A DNA stretch of 64,000 nucleotides from Pseudomonas sp. MWU16-30317 (GTDB lineage: Bacteria; Pseudomonadota; Gammaproteobacteria; Pseudomonadales; Pseudomonadaceae), in NCBI RefSeq assembly GCF_020515695.1, contig NZ_JAIWJA010000001.1:248001-312000 (forward strand). Direction: 5' to 3'. The position numbers were made by a program, and so were the translations under genes. This document shows, one piece after another, positions 56,160 to 64,000 of the stretch (position 1 is the first letter of the stretch; each line of letters starts with the position of its first letter). The notes beneath the pieces are model-generated. The model was not told the origin of the DNA, searched no databases, and saw only the letters and a program-made list of their open reading frames with translations.

Positions 56160-57034
56160 GGCGCGAGCCTCCCTTCGAAGCGGCGCTGCAGGTAGCTGCC
56201 GACCACGGTAAAAGAGATCACCGTGAGGGTGATGGCCACGCCGGGGAACACGCTCGGCCACCAGGCCACGCGCAGCACGTCACGGCCTTCGGCGAGCATC
56301 ACGCCCCATTCCGGTGTCGGTGGTTGCGGGCCAAGACCCAGGAAGCTGAGGCCGGAGACGGCGATGATCGAGCTGCCGATATCGATGGTCGCCACGATTG
56401 GAATGGCCACCAGCACGTTGGGCAGCAAGTGGCGCAGGAACACCTTGCCCCGCGACTGCCCGTAGAGCACCGCATGGCGCACGTAATCGGCGTTGCGCAC
56501 CAGTTGCGTCTGGCTGCGGATCAGGCGCCCGAACTTGGGAATCCCGGCGATACCGATAGCCACTGCGACGTTCATCAAGCCAGGGCCGATCAGGGCGATC
56601 ACCAGCAAGGCCAGCAACACGTTAGGGAAGGCCGAGAGCATGTCGAACAGGCGTGAGGCGACTTCGTCGAGCCAGCGGTTTTTCATGCCGGCGAGCAAAC
56701 CCAACAGGGTGCCGACCACCAGGCTCAGGAGCATGCCGGCGATGCCGATCAGCAGCGAATAGCGCGTGCCGTAGACTACGCGGGCGAACACGTCGCGGCC
56801 GAGCCGATCGGTGCCGAACCAGTGCACCAGGCTCGGTGCCTGCAGGCCGATGGTGACGTCGCCCGACAGTGGATCGTAGCCGGTCAGCCAGAACGGCACG
56901 ACCAGGGCGATGGCCAGCGCCAGCAAGAACGCCGCGCTCAGCACTACGCCCAGAGGCGGTTTGCGGCGCGTCGACGGGGCTGCTGCAATAGCGCCGGCTT
57001 CATCCGACGCGAAGGTGGAGACAGTCTGGGTCAT
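56156..57034 (-). CDS. Peptide-type ABC transporter permease, DppC-like
   Basis: 292 residues. An N-terminal polar leader and first helix (LGVVLSAAFLLALAIALVVPFWL) are followed by HWFGTDRLGRDVFARVVYGTRYSL, the DppC family hallmark, then five more helices and the EAA-like loop VRHAVLYGQSRGKVFLRHLLPNV. It pairs with the DppB-like permease whose gene overlaps its start (ATGA). Confidence 0.93.
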   Translation of the reverse strand: MTQTVSTFASDEAGAIAAAPSTRRKPPLGVVLSAAFLLALAIALVVPFWLTGYDPLSGDVTIGLQAPSLVHWFGTDRLGRDVFARVVYGTRYSLLIGIAGMLLSLVVGTLLGLLAGMKNRWLDEVASRLFDMLSAFPNVLLALLVIALIGPGLMNVAVAIGIAGIPKFGRLIRSQTQLVRNADYVRHAVLYGQSRGKVFLRHLLPNVLVAIPIVATIDIGSSIIAVSGLSFLGLGPQPPTPEWGVMLAEGRDVLRVAWWPSVFPGVAITLTVISFTVVGSYLQRRFEGRLAP

Positions 57035-57948
57035 TGGCTTCTGAGCCTCGGATCGATGAGCAGATACAGAACATCCAGCAGCGTCGAGATCGCTACGTAG
57101 ATAAAGGCCGCCACCAGCACCACGGCCAACACCACCGGCACGTCCTGGCTGGTGATGGCGTTGAGGGTGACGGTGCCGAGACCGGGCCGGCCGAAGACTT
57201 TTTCGGTGATCACCGCGCCACCGAGCAGGCCTCCCACCAGCCAACCGCCCAGAGTCACGATCGGTAGCAAGGCATGGCGCAGCACGTGGCTGAAGCGCAG
57301 TCGGGTTTCACTCAGGCCGCGAGCGCGCAGGGTGGTCACGAAGGGCTGCTCGAGGGCTTTCTCCATGGCCTCGCGCAATACTTGTGCAAGGATCCCAGCG
57401 GTGGGCAGCGCCAGGGTCACGGCGGGCAAGACCAGCGACTGCCAGCCATTGGCCCCCGACACCGGGAACCAGCGCCAGTGGAAGGAGAACAGCATCAACA
57501 GCAGGATGCCGATCCAGAACACCGGCATGGAGGTCATCACCAATTCCAGTGACGAGGCGATCTTGCGGCCCAGGGCGCTACGCCCGGCGGTGAGCAGCGC
57601 GACGGTAATGGCCAAAATCGCCGCCAATGCCCCTGCCGTCAGCGCCAGCTGCACCGTAGGCCACAGTTGCGATCCGAGAATGGCCCCCACCGATTGGCGC
57701 ATCACATAGGAGGTGCCAAGGTCGCCATGCACCAGGCGGCCAAGGAAATCGAGGTATTGTGCGGGGAGGGATTTGTCCAGCCCCCATTCGGCGGCGATGG
57801 CTTCGCGCAAGCCGGGGTATTCGTTATCGCCGGCGAGGATATCGGCGATGTTGCCTGGCAGGGAGTGCAGGGCGGTGAAGGCCGCCGTTACGCTGAGCCA
57901 CAACACCAGAACGCTGCTGAACAGCCGCGTGATTACGCTTTGCCACAT
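57031..57948 (-). CDS. Peptide-type ABC transporter permease, DppB-like
   Basis: 305 residues, six helices. DppB features are the N-terminal helix (VLVLWLSVTAAFTALHSLPG), GLDKSLPAQYLDFLGRLVHGDLG and the loop TTLRARGLSETRLRFSHVLR. It is the first gene of the four-gene minus-strand importer operon (permease-permease-ATPase-binding protein) and is divergent from the second FMN monooxygenase gene. Confidence 0.93.
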   Translation of the reverse strand: MWQSVITRLFSSVLVLWLSVTAAFTALHSLPGNIADILAGDNEYPGLREAIAAEWGLDKSLPAQYLDFLGRLVHGDLGTSYVMRQSVGAILGSQLWPTVQLALTAGALAAILAITVALLTAGRSALGRKIASSLELVMTSMPVFWIGILLLMLFSFHWRWFPVSGANGWQSLVLPAVTLALPTAGILAQVLREAMEKALEQPFVTTLRARGLSETRLRFSHVLRHALLPIVTLGGWLVGGLLGGAVITEKVFGRPGLGTVTLNAITSQDVPVVLAVVLVAAFIYVAISTLLDVLYLLIDPRLRSQ

Positions 57949-58029
57949 AGATCTTCCTTTCAGTCGTCACCTCAGGGCGTGAGTGAAGGCGATCCTATAG
58001 GCGATACTCGGCAGGCGTCCAAGGCTGTT

Positions 58030-58164
58030 TAAGCATAAAAATATAATAAAAAAAATGCATGTAGATGGCTTTATAAGATTCTTTATGCTTATGGAATAAG
58101 CTTAGGCTTATACGGTTCTTCTGTATTTCTCCTGGGTTTTTATACTGACCGGCACTTTATAAGC
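58030..58164. promoter_or_regulatory. Cluster of ataagc/gcttat half-sites in the importer/monooxygenase divergent region
   Basis: taagcataaa (58030-58039) is an exact inverted copy of tttatgctta (58082-58091). Then gcttat, ataagc and gcttat alternate at 58087, 58096 and 58106, and another ataagc lies at 58159, within the 234-base AT-rich region between the dppB-like and monooxygenase genes. This is a likely binding region for a shared regulator. Confidence 0.5.
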
Positions 58165-58182
58165 CTGTCGCTGGAGCCGCCC

Positions 58183-59508
58183 ATGAGCCGCCAGATTCAC
58201 CTGTCCGCCTTCCTGCTCTCGGGTCCGGTGATCCATAGCCATGCCGTCTGGCGCCATCCGCAGACCGTCGGCAACTACCTCGACCCCGAGTACTACGCGC
58301 GCACTGCGAGGGTCGTGGAGGAAGGGCTGTTCGATTTTCTGTTCTTCGCCGATCGCCTGGCGGTGGGGGACCAGATGGGCGGCTCGCGGGAAACCGCCCT
58401 GCGCTACGGCGCCCAGGACGCCACCCGGCTCGACCCGCTGCCGATCCTCTCCTACCTGGTCGGCCAGACGCGCAAGCTGGGCCTGGGAGCGACGCGCTCG
58501 ACTACCTATTACGAGCCCGCGCACATCGCCCGCGAGTTCGCCACCCTCGATCACCTGTCCAAAGGCCGCGCGGCGTGGAATATCGTCACCTCCATGAACG
58601 ACAGCGAAGGGCGTCTGTTCGGCAAGGACAAGCACCTGGAGCACGACCTGCGCTACGACCGTGCGGACGAATTCGTCGAAGTCGCCTTGAAGCTGTGGCG
58701 CACTTGGGAGCGTGATGCGCTGCTGCTGGATCGCGAGCGCGGCATTCTTGCCGATCCTTCGAAGATTCACCCGGTCAAGCATCAGGGCGAGTGGTTTCGC
58801 GTCGAAGGCCCGCTGAATATCCCCCGCACCCCGCAGGGTCGGCCGGTGTTGATTCAGGCCGGTTCTTCGGGGCGGGGGCGGCGCTTCGGGGCGCGCTGGG
58901 CGGAGGCGATCTTCACCATTCATCCGCACCTCAAGGCCATGCAGGCGTTTCGCGAGGACGTGCGCAGCCAGGTGGTGCAGCAAGGCCGTAGTGCCGACAG
59001 CCTGAAAGTACTGACTGCGGTGATGCCCTTTATCGGCGGCAGCGAGGCCGAAGCACGGGCCAAGCGCGACAAGCACAACGCCTTGGCACGACCGGAGTTG
59101 GGCCTCGTCACCCTGGCCTCGCAATTGAACGTCGACCTGTCTTCTTTCGCTTTGAGCGCTACCGTCGGCGAGGTCGCCCGTTCGCCGCTGGTGCATGCCG
59201 CCGCGGCGGAAAAGCTCCTGTCCCAGGGCCCGGACCTGACGCTCGAAGCCTTGGGCCGATCCTTCGCCAGCAGTGTGCGGGTGCCGCAGTTGGTGGGAAC
59301 CGGCGCGCAGGTGGCCGACCAGTTGGCCGAGTTGTTCGTGCAAGGCGGCTGCGACGGCTTCGTGATTTCTCCTGCGTTCTTGCCGGGCTCGTTCGGCGAG
59401 TTTGTCGAGAGCGTGATCCCTCATCTGCAGCGCAAGGGCCTGTTCCGTACCGCCTATGAGGGCTCGACCTTGCGCGAGCACCTGGGGCTGGCGGAACTGA
59501 CGGATTGA
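58183..59508 (+). CDS. FMN-dependent monooxygenase, NtaA/SnaA/DszA family
   Basis: 441 residues, paralogue of the enzyme at 7256-8572. Features are FDFLFFADRLAVGD, the segment TLDHLSKGRAAWNIVTSMND, GPLNIPRTPQGRPVLIQAGSSGRG and the C-terminal STLREHLGL. Predicted two-component flavin monooxygenase acting on an organosulfur or aminopolycarboxylate-type substrate brought in by the divergent ABC importer. A ggag site precedes the ATG. The 2-hydroxyacid dehydrogenase gene follows 28 bases downstream, so the pair is an operon. No flavin reductase is seen nearby. Confidence 0.9.
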   Translation: MSRQIHLSAFLLSGPVIHSHAVWRHPQTVGNYLDPEYYARTARVVEEGLFDFLFFADRLAVGDQMGGSRETALRYGAQDATRLDPLPILSYLVGQTRKLGLGATRSTTYYEPAHIAREFATLDHLSKGRAAWNIVTSMNDSEGRLFGKDKHLEHDLRYDRADEFVEVALKLWRTWERDALLLDRERGILADPSKIHPVKHQGEWFRVEGPLNIPRTPQGRPVLIQAGSSGRGRRFGARWAEAIFTIHPHLKAMQAFREDVRSQVVQQGRSADSLKVLTAVMPFIGGSEAEARAKRDKHNALARPELGLVTLASQLNVDLSSFALSATVGEVARSPLVHAAAAEKLLSQGPDLTLEALGRSFASSVRVPQLVGTGAQVADQLAELFVQGGCDGFVISPAFLPGSFGEFVESVIPHLQRKGLFRTAYEGSTLREHLGLAELTD

Positions 59509-59536
59509 TCAGTTCACTTGATGGAGCAGCAGTGCA

Positions 59537-60490
59537 ATGACAGGACCGGTAATCACCAGTCACCTCGAAGACGATTTCAACGATGCCCTCGAACAGCGCC
59601 TGGGCCGCAAGATTCAGCGCCTGCCCTGGGGCTCGGTGGACATCCCCGACAACACTGAAATCCTGCTGGCTTCGCCGATCGGCAAAGGTCCGCACCGCCA
59701 TACACTGGAGCGACCGGCCAACTGGCCGCAGCACATCAAGTGGATCCAGCTGGTGTCGTCGGGCACCGATATCTTTCCACCGTGGTTTTTGCAGAGCGCG
59801 CGGGTCAGCACCGCGAGAGGTGTAGCCGCGCATTCGATCGCCGAGTACTGCCTGGCGGCGATCCTCTCGGTCAGCAAGGACTTGCCCAACCTGTGGGTCA
59901 ACAGCCCTTTGCAATGGCAGTCGCGGCGCACGGCCACGGTGTATGGCTCTACCGTGGGCCTGGTCGGTCTCGGCGCGATTGGCGAGGCGCTGGCGCAAAA
60001 GGCGCTGGCTCTGGGGGCGCAAGTGGTTGCGGTAAGGCAATCGAAAAACCCCTCGCCGGTGGCCGGGGTACGCCTGGTGGGCTCGATCGCCGAGTTGATG
60101 GCGGTCAGTGATCATGTGGTGCTGGTGGCGCCGGCGACGCCATCGACCTACAAGATCATCGACGCCAAGGCTTGGGCCCATGCCAAGCCGGGGCTGCACC
60201 TGATCAACGTCGCCCGTGGTGAACTGGTAGACGACGATGCCCTGCTGGCGGCCTTGGCAAGCGGGCAAGCCGGCTTCGCCACATTGGACACCACCGCACC
60301 GGAGCCGCTGCCGAAGGGGCATCCGTTTTATAACCATGCGCAGATTCAGTTGTCTTCGCACACCAGTGCGCTGAGCTGGCTAACGCGCAAGAGTCTGTTG
60401 GAAAAGTTCGTCGCCAATCTGGCGAGGTATCAGGGTGGGCAGACGTTGATCGATGAGCTGGCGGTGGCGAAAGATTCGAGTGCTGCCTGA
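59537..60490 (+). CDS. D-isomer-specific 2-hydroxyacid dehydrogenase family protein
   Basis: 317 residues. The nucleotide-binding domain has GLVGLGAIGEALAQKAL. The catalytic Arg is in LINVARGELVDDDALLAAL, the acidic residue is in LDTTAPEPLPKGHPF and the His is in QLSSHTSALSW. It interconverts a 2-oxoacid and a D-2-hydroxyacid with NAD(P). As second gene of the monooxygenase operon it could reduce an oxo or glyoxylate-like product released by that enzyme. Confidence 0.9.
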   Translation: MTGPVITSHLEDDFNDALEQRLGRKIQRLPWGSVDIPDNTEILLASPIGKGPHRHTLERPANWPQHIKWIQLVSSGTDIFPPWFLQSARVSTARGVAAHSIAEYCLAAILSVSKDLPNLWVNSPLQWQSRRTATVYGSTVGLVGLGAIGEALAQKALALGAQVVAVRQSKNPSPVAGVRLVGSIAELMAVSDHVVLVAPATPSTYKIIDAKAWAHAKPGLHLINVARGELVDDDALLAALASGQAGFATLDTTAPEPLPKGHPFYNHAQIQLSSHTSALSWLTRKSLLEKFVANLARYQGGQTLIDELAVAKDSSAA

Positions 60491-60516
60491 TGTGAACAAT
60501 ATTGGGGTAGCGGGCT

Positions 60517-60602
60517 TGCGCGTTCGGCGGCGAATGGCAGCTCCACCACGATTGATTCTGAAGAGACGCGGCGCCGCTGATGCCTTCGCCGCCGAACGCG
60601 CA
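60517..60602. repeat. REPIN: perfect 18-bp inverted REP pair
   Basis: Arms tgcgcgttcggcggcgaa (60517-60534) and its exact reverse complement (60585-60602) are separated by 50 bases, between the convergent dehydrogenase and threonine-dehydratase-like genes. Same subtype as at 52.6-52.8 kb. Confidence 0.85.
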
Positions 60603-60650
60603 CGCCCGCTCCCACGGGTATCAGGGCAGGGCTGATTCTGGGAGCGGTGC

Positions 60651-61622
60651 TCAGTGGTGGCGTGGATCAGCCAGGATCCGGGCATACACCGACCGATCAA
60701 GATTCGCGCCCGACAATATCACGGCGACGGTTTTTCCCTGTTGGCTGTTGCGCTCTTGCATCAGTGCCGCCAGCGCGGCTGCGCCTGCACCTTCCGCCAG
60801 GTTATGGGTATCGGTGTAATACACCCGCATCGCGTGCGCGACCTCTTCGTCGCTGACCGCCAGGAGGCGTGCGGCACCCGCGCTGTAGATCGCCAGCGCT
60901 TCGGGGATCGGCTTGCGTACGGCCATGCCGTCGGCGAAGGTGTTGGCGGTAGCGGTTTCTTGCAACTGGCCTGACTCGAATGACAGCTTGGCCGCCGCCG
61001 CTTCGCTGGACACCACCCCCACCACCTCGGTCTTCAGCCCCAACGCATCACGGGCCGCGATCACCGCACACACCCCCGAACCACAACCGATAGGCACGTA
61101 AACGGTATCCAGGTCAGGGACCGCGTTGAACAGCTCCAGCCCATAGGTAGCCACGCCTCGCACCAGTTCACGGTGGTAGGGCGGTACCAGATACAGGTCC
61201 TGCGCCACAGCCAGGCGCGCGGCCTCTTCGCGCGCTTCATCGAAGTCCCGACCACATTCCACCAGCTCGGCACCGAAGCCGCGCATGGCATTGTTCTTTT
61301 CCACCGAGTTGCCCCGAGGCACCACGATCAGTGCCCGCAGGCCCAGGGCTCTTGCCGCCAGCGCCAGGCTCTGGCCGTGGTTGCCGCGGGTAGCACTGAC
61401 CACGCCGCGCACTCGCGGATGCGTGCACTTGAGCCAATGCATGAAGGTAATGCCGCCGCGTACCTTGAAGGCCCCAGTCGGCGTGTGGTTCTCGTGCTTG
61501 ACCCAGACCATGCAACCCAGACGCTCGGCCAGCAAGGGCCAGGCGTATTGCGCGGTGGCGGGCATCACTTGGTAGACCTGGCGGGCGGCGTCTTCGATAT
61601 CGTTGCGGGTCAGTCCGTGCAT
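60651..61622 (-). CDS. Threonine/serine dehydratase-like PLP enzyme
   Basis: 323 residues, fold-type II. The PLP lysine is in PTGAFKVRGG, SATRGNHGQSLALAA is the substrate/phosphate region and PIGCGSGVCAVI the glycine loop. No ACT regulatory domain, so it resembles catabolic threonine dehydratase, serine racemase or hydroxyaspartate dehydratase. It is divergent from the AraC regulator at 61720, which probably controls it. Confidence 0.88.
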   Translation of the reverse strand: MHGLTRNDIEDAARQVYQVMPATAQYAWPLLAERLGCMVWVKHENHTPTGAFKVRGGITFMHWLKCTHPRVRGVVSATRGNHGQSLALAARALGLRALIVVPRGNSVEKNNAMRGFGAELVECGRDFDEAREEAARLAVAQDLYLVPPYHRELVRGVATYGLELFNAVPDLDTVYVPIGCGSGVCAVIAARDALGLKTEVVGVVSSEAAAAKLSFESGQLQETATANTFADGMAVRKPIPEALAIYSAGAARLLAVSDEEVAHAMRVYYTDTHNLAEGAGAAALAALMQERNSQQGKTVAVILSGANLDRSVYARILADPRHH

Positions 61623-61719
61623 GGGGAGTTCTCTGTGCGGTTTCGTCTACTCTAGGGCGGCGACCCCCAGTGAGGCTTTCAAAAAACTGACCTGATCTTT
61701 TGCGCCGACCGCGAGTAAG

Positions 61720-62511
61720 ATGCCGAGCATGACCGCTATTCCTTCATTGCCCGTTTACCCACCGGTGCACCGCGCTGAAGCGGGGCCGTGGGCAATCGAA
61801 TTGCTGCCAGGGTCGGCCTACGAAGCCCGCTACGTGGCGCCCCAGGCAGCCATCGGCTTTGCCTTCGACAGCCAGCGCGGCGTGCATGCCATCGCCAGCG
61901 ACCGGGTGCGACCTTTCCAAGCGATACCCAATGGCCTGGCCTTGGTGCCCGCGGGGTGCGATGTGTTTTCCGCCTCGCAACAGGGTGGCGAATACCTGCG
62001 AGTGATCCGCACCGATGGCGCGCTATTGCTGGGTGAGCAGGCGTTCAACGATGTGATCGATCAACCAGCGATTGCCTTGGCACAACGCATGCGCGCGGCG
62101 TTGCTGCGCGGCTCGCCGGAGGATGACTGGGAGGCCTGGGCGTTGGCACTGTCGGAGCGGGCAGGCGGCGTGCGGCAGCCAGTGGCTCCGCGCGGATCGA
62201 TGACGCGCCAGCGCTTGCAACGGCTTGACGAATTCATCGATGCTCAACTGCAGGGCTCGCTGACCGTGCAGGCCATGTCCGGGCTGCTGGGGTTGTCCGA
62301 AGGGTTTTTCATGCGTGCCTTCAAGGCCGCCGTGGGCAAGAGCCCGCACAGCTATGTGATCGACCGGCGGATGGCCCGCGCCCGAGTGTTGTTGCAGGAT
62401 CCGAGAAGGGGCCTGGCGGATATAGCGCTGGCGTGCGGGTTCGCTTCGCAGGCGCATATGGCGACGGTGTTCAAGCAGCGGCTGGGGGTGAGTCCCAGTC
62501 GGTTGCGCTGA
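61720..62511 (+). CDS. AraC-family transcriptional regulator
   Basis: 263 residues (ATG 61729 is a 3-residue-shorter alternative). An N-terminal ligand-binding region (about 20-115) with VRPFQAIPNGLALVPAGCDVF precedes two helix-turn-helix motifs: LTVQAMSGLLGLSEGFFMRAF and GLADIALACGFASQAHMATVF. Its last motif is GVSPSRLR. Divergent from the dehydratase gene by 97 bases and 28 bases upstream of the VOC gene. Confidence 0.91.
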   Translation: MPSMTAIPSLPVYPPVHRAEAGPWAIELLPGSAYEARYVAPQAAIGFAFDSQRGVHAIASDRVRPFQAIPNGLALVPAGCDVFSASQQGGEYLRVIRTDGALLLGEQAFNDVIDQPAIALAQRMRAALLRGSPEDDWEAWALALSERAGGVRQPVAPRGSMTRQRLQRLDEFIDAQLQGSLTVQAMSGLLGLSEGFFMRAFKAAVGKSPHSYVIDRRMARARVLLQDPRRGLADIALACGFASQAHMATVFKQRLGVSPSRLR

Positions 62512-62539
62512 GATTTTACTCATCAAGGAACGATAAAAC

Positions 62540-62962
62540 ATGCTCGTCAGAAACAAACTGGTGCCGGAGCTCATCATCACTGACTTGTCCAAGAGCCTGT
62601 ATTTCTGGACCGAGCTGCTGGGGTTCACGATCGCCTATGACCGCCCCGAAGAGGGGTTCGCCTATCTGGACCTGCTGGGTGTACAGATTATGCTCGAGGA
62701 GCGCCGGCCAGCCGCACGGCAATGGCTGACGGATGACTTGCTCGCACCCTTCGGTCGTGGCGTCAACTTTCAGATCGAAGTGCCCGATGTCGATGCCATT
62801 CTTGAACGTCTTGGCAAGGTGCGTTGGCCGCTGTTCATGGCCTGTGAAGAGAAGTGGTACCGGGCGGGGGAGAGGGAGGTCGGGCAGCGACAGTTTCTGG
62901 TCCAGGATCCGGATGGTTACCTGGTGCGGTTAGCGCAGGATCTGGGTGAGCGCGCCTTGTAG
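62540..62962 (+). CDS. VOC-superfamily protein (glyoxalase/bleomycin-resistance fold)
   Basis: 140 residues with two beta-alpha-beta-beta-beta modules: LVPELIITDLSKSLYFWTELLGF and GVNFQIEVPDVDAILERLG, ending FLVQDPDGYLVRLAQDLGE. The bleomycin-resistance subgroup binds and sequesters drugs; other members are dioxygenases or isomerases. An aagga site precedes the ATG. It is probably cotranscribed with the AraC gene. Confidence 0.88.
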   Translation: MLVRNKLVPELIITDLSKSLYFWTELLGFTIAYDRPEEGFAYLDLLGVQIMLEERRPAARQWLTDDLLAPFGRGVNFQIEVPDVDAILERLGKVRWPLFMACEEKWYRAGEREVGQRQFLVQDPDGYLVRLAQDLGERAL

Positions 62963-62971
62963 CGGGTGGGG

Positions 62972-63004
62972 GGCTTTTCGCCGCCGAACGCGCGGCGAAA
63001 AGCC
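62972..63004. terminator. Bidirectional hairpin terminator with REP-like core
   Basis: A perfect 13-bp stem (ggcttttcgccgc / gcggcgaaaagcc) with loop cgaacgc lies between the convergent VOC and cytochrome genes. The cgccgccgaacgcg core is that of the local REP family. Confidence 0.8.
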
Positions 63005-63011
63005 TGTTGGT

Positions 63012-64000
63012 TTACCGCGAAACCGACATCGGCTCGGCGACTTTCAACGCAGCCCGCGCCTTGCCCACCGCCTGTGCATCCACAGCCGGCGCCGCATTGC
63101 CCCAGCTGTTACGCACATAGGTCAACACCGCCGCTATATCTCCATCGTTCAACTTCCAGTCGAACGACGGCATGCCGGCTGCAGTGATGTTGCTCTCGGT
63201 CGCTACCGCACGACCGCCCTTGAGCACTGTGCTGATCATGTTCGACGCACTCGGTGAACGAATCCCCGAGTTGTTGGCGAACCCGGTGACCATGCCATCG
63301 ATGCCTTCACCCTGCACGTTGTGGCAGGCCATGCAGTTGGCCTCGTAGATCAGCGCGCCACGCTTCATCAGCGGGTCGCTGGCGGCCACGGCGGTCGGTG
63401 CCTTGGCGCCCGAGCCCGGCAGCGACTTGAGGTAGCCGGCGATGGCCGCGAGGTCGGCATCGTTGAGGTACTGGGTGGAATTCTCCACCGCTTCGCCCAT
63501 GGCACCGGCTGCCACTGCTTGGTGATTGCTGCCGGTTTTCAGGTATTGCTGGACTTGCGCGCTGCTCCAGTTACCCAGGCCCTGATGCGGGTTGCCGGTG
63601 ATTTCCGGGGCATAGCCGCCCAGCAGTTCGGCACCTTGCAAGTAGGCCGAGGTGTCACCGCCCAAAGCATTTTTGCCAGTGTGGCAGGCGGCGCAATGGC
63701 CGGCACCGTCGACCAGGTAGCGGCCGCGGTTCCACTCGGCCGATTGCCCGGCGTCGGGCACGTACTGGGCGTTCTTGAAGAACAGCAGGTTCCACCCCAG
63801 CATGGCCAGGCGGATGTTGTAGGGGAAGCCCAAGGTGTTGGGCTCGGCGGCTTTTTCCACTGGCTTGACCGAACGGATGTAGGCCCACAGGTCATGCAGG
63901 TCGTCGTCACTCATCTTCACGTAGGCGTTGTAGGGCATGGCCGGGTACAGCAGTTGCCCGTCCTTGCGTTTGCCATGGCGCACGGCGCGGAAGAAGTCCC
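63012..64000 (-). CDS. Multiheme cytochrome c (alcohol-dehydrogenase-subunit type), N-terminus outside window
   Basis: About 329 residues visible; the frame is still open at base 64000. Two c-type heme sites are seen, CAACH and CMACH, each in a domain of about 100 residues, with axial-Met regions (GAMGEAVENSTQYL; AAGMPSFDWKLNDGDIAAVL). The opening part (MPYNAYVKMSDDDLHDLWAYI) is the end of a further cytochrome domain whose CXXCH would lie upstream. Three-heme proteins of this kind are membrane-attached periplasmic electron acceptors for quinoprotein or flavoprotein dehydrogenases; the partner dehydrogenase would be beyond the window edge. Confidence 0.9.
   Translation of the reverse strand, partial: DFFRAVRHGKRKDGQLLYPAMPYNAYVKMSDDDLHDLWAYIRSVKPVEKAAEPNTLGFPYNIRLAMLGWNLLFFKNAQYVPDAGQSAEWNRGRYLVDGAGHCAACHTGKNALGGDTSAYLQGAELLGGYAPEITGNPHQGLGNWSSAQVQQYLKTGSNHQAVAAGAMGEAVENSTQYLNDADLAAIAGYLKSLPGSGAKAPTAVAASDPLMKRGALIYEANCMACHNVQGEGIDGMVTGFANNSGIRSPSASNMISTVLKGGRAVATESNITAAGMPSFDWKLNDGDIAAVLTYVRNSWGNAAPAVDAQAVGKARAALKVAEPMSVSR

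Overview
The window looks like chromosomal DNA of a Pseudomonas of the fluorescens/putida lineage. The evidence is the high GC content, the family mix (TonB/ExbBD, MetNIQ, DppBCDF-like ABC system, carboxynorspermidine genes, many LysR/MFS pairs) and Pseudomonas-type REP elements at convergent gene ends. I recognise about 60 protein genes. I saw no rRNA, tRNA, CRISPR array or intact insertion sequence. All calls come from reading the sequence; no database search was run.

Layout. 1-6.3 kb: 3' end of a chemoreceptor gene, an orphan TonB-dependent siderophore-type receptor, and a carboxynorspermidine decarboxylase/synthase pair. 6.3-13.4 kb: a glutathione transferase, an FMN monooxygenase, a HisKA_2-type kinase with its response regulator, a divergent hybrid kinase, a LysE-family remnant and a GNAT gene. 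13.5-23 kb: D-Ala-D-Ala ligase, chorismate mutase, a nitrilase-fold hydrolase, an SDR/LysR pair, a 2-hydroxyacid oxidase, an acetolactate synthase and a YghU-type protein. 22.8-24 kb: decayed DNA holding the C-terminal part of an AraC regulator and a piece of an IS66-type transposase.

24-35.7 kb is the most coherent metabolic block. Ten minus-strand genes, several joined by ATGA overlaps, lie divergent from an IclR regulator: OB-fold DUF35 protein, thiolase-like protein, ADP-forming acyl-CoA synthetase, MaoC hydratase, two acyl-CoA dehydrogenases, an enoyl-CoA isomerase/hydratase, an SDR, a nitronate-monooxygenase-like flavoprotein and an AAHS-family transporter. The thiolase-like protein lacks the usual nucleophilic cysteine, which together with DUF35 points to a retro-aldol side-chain cleavage route. 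The substrate is unknown.

36-43 kb: a 28-residue membrane peptide, a stress-type SDR, LysR/MFS, an isochorismatase-family hydrolase, LysR, then a 173-residue protein that is 41% methionine with 16 cysteines and no histidine (41563-42084). A 54-residue ORF coupled to an XRE-cupin regulator follows. 43-60.5 kb looks devoted to uptake of an organic, probably sulfur-containing, nutrient: tonB-exbB-exbD-metN-metI-metQ, a TonB-dependent receptor, a peptide-type ABC importer, an FMN monooxygenase and a D-2-hydroxyacid dehydrogenase. 60.6-64 kb: threonine dehydratase-like enzyme, AraC regulator, VOC protein and a partial multiheme cytochrome c.
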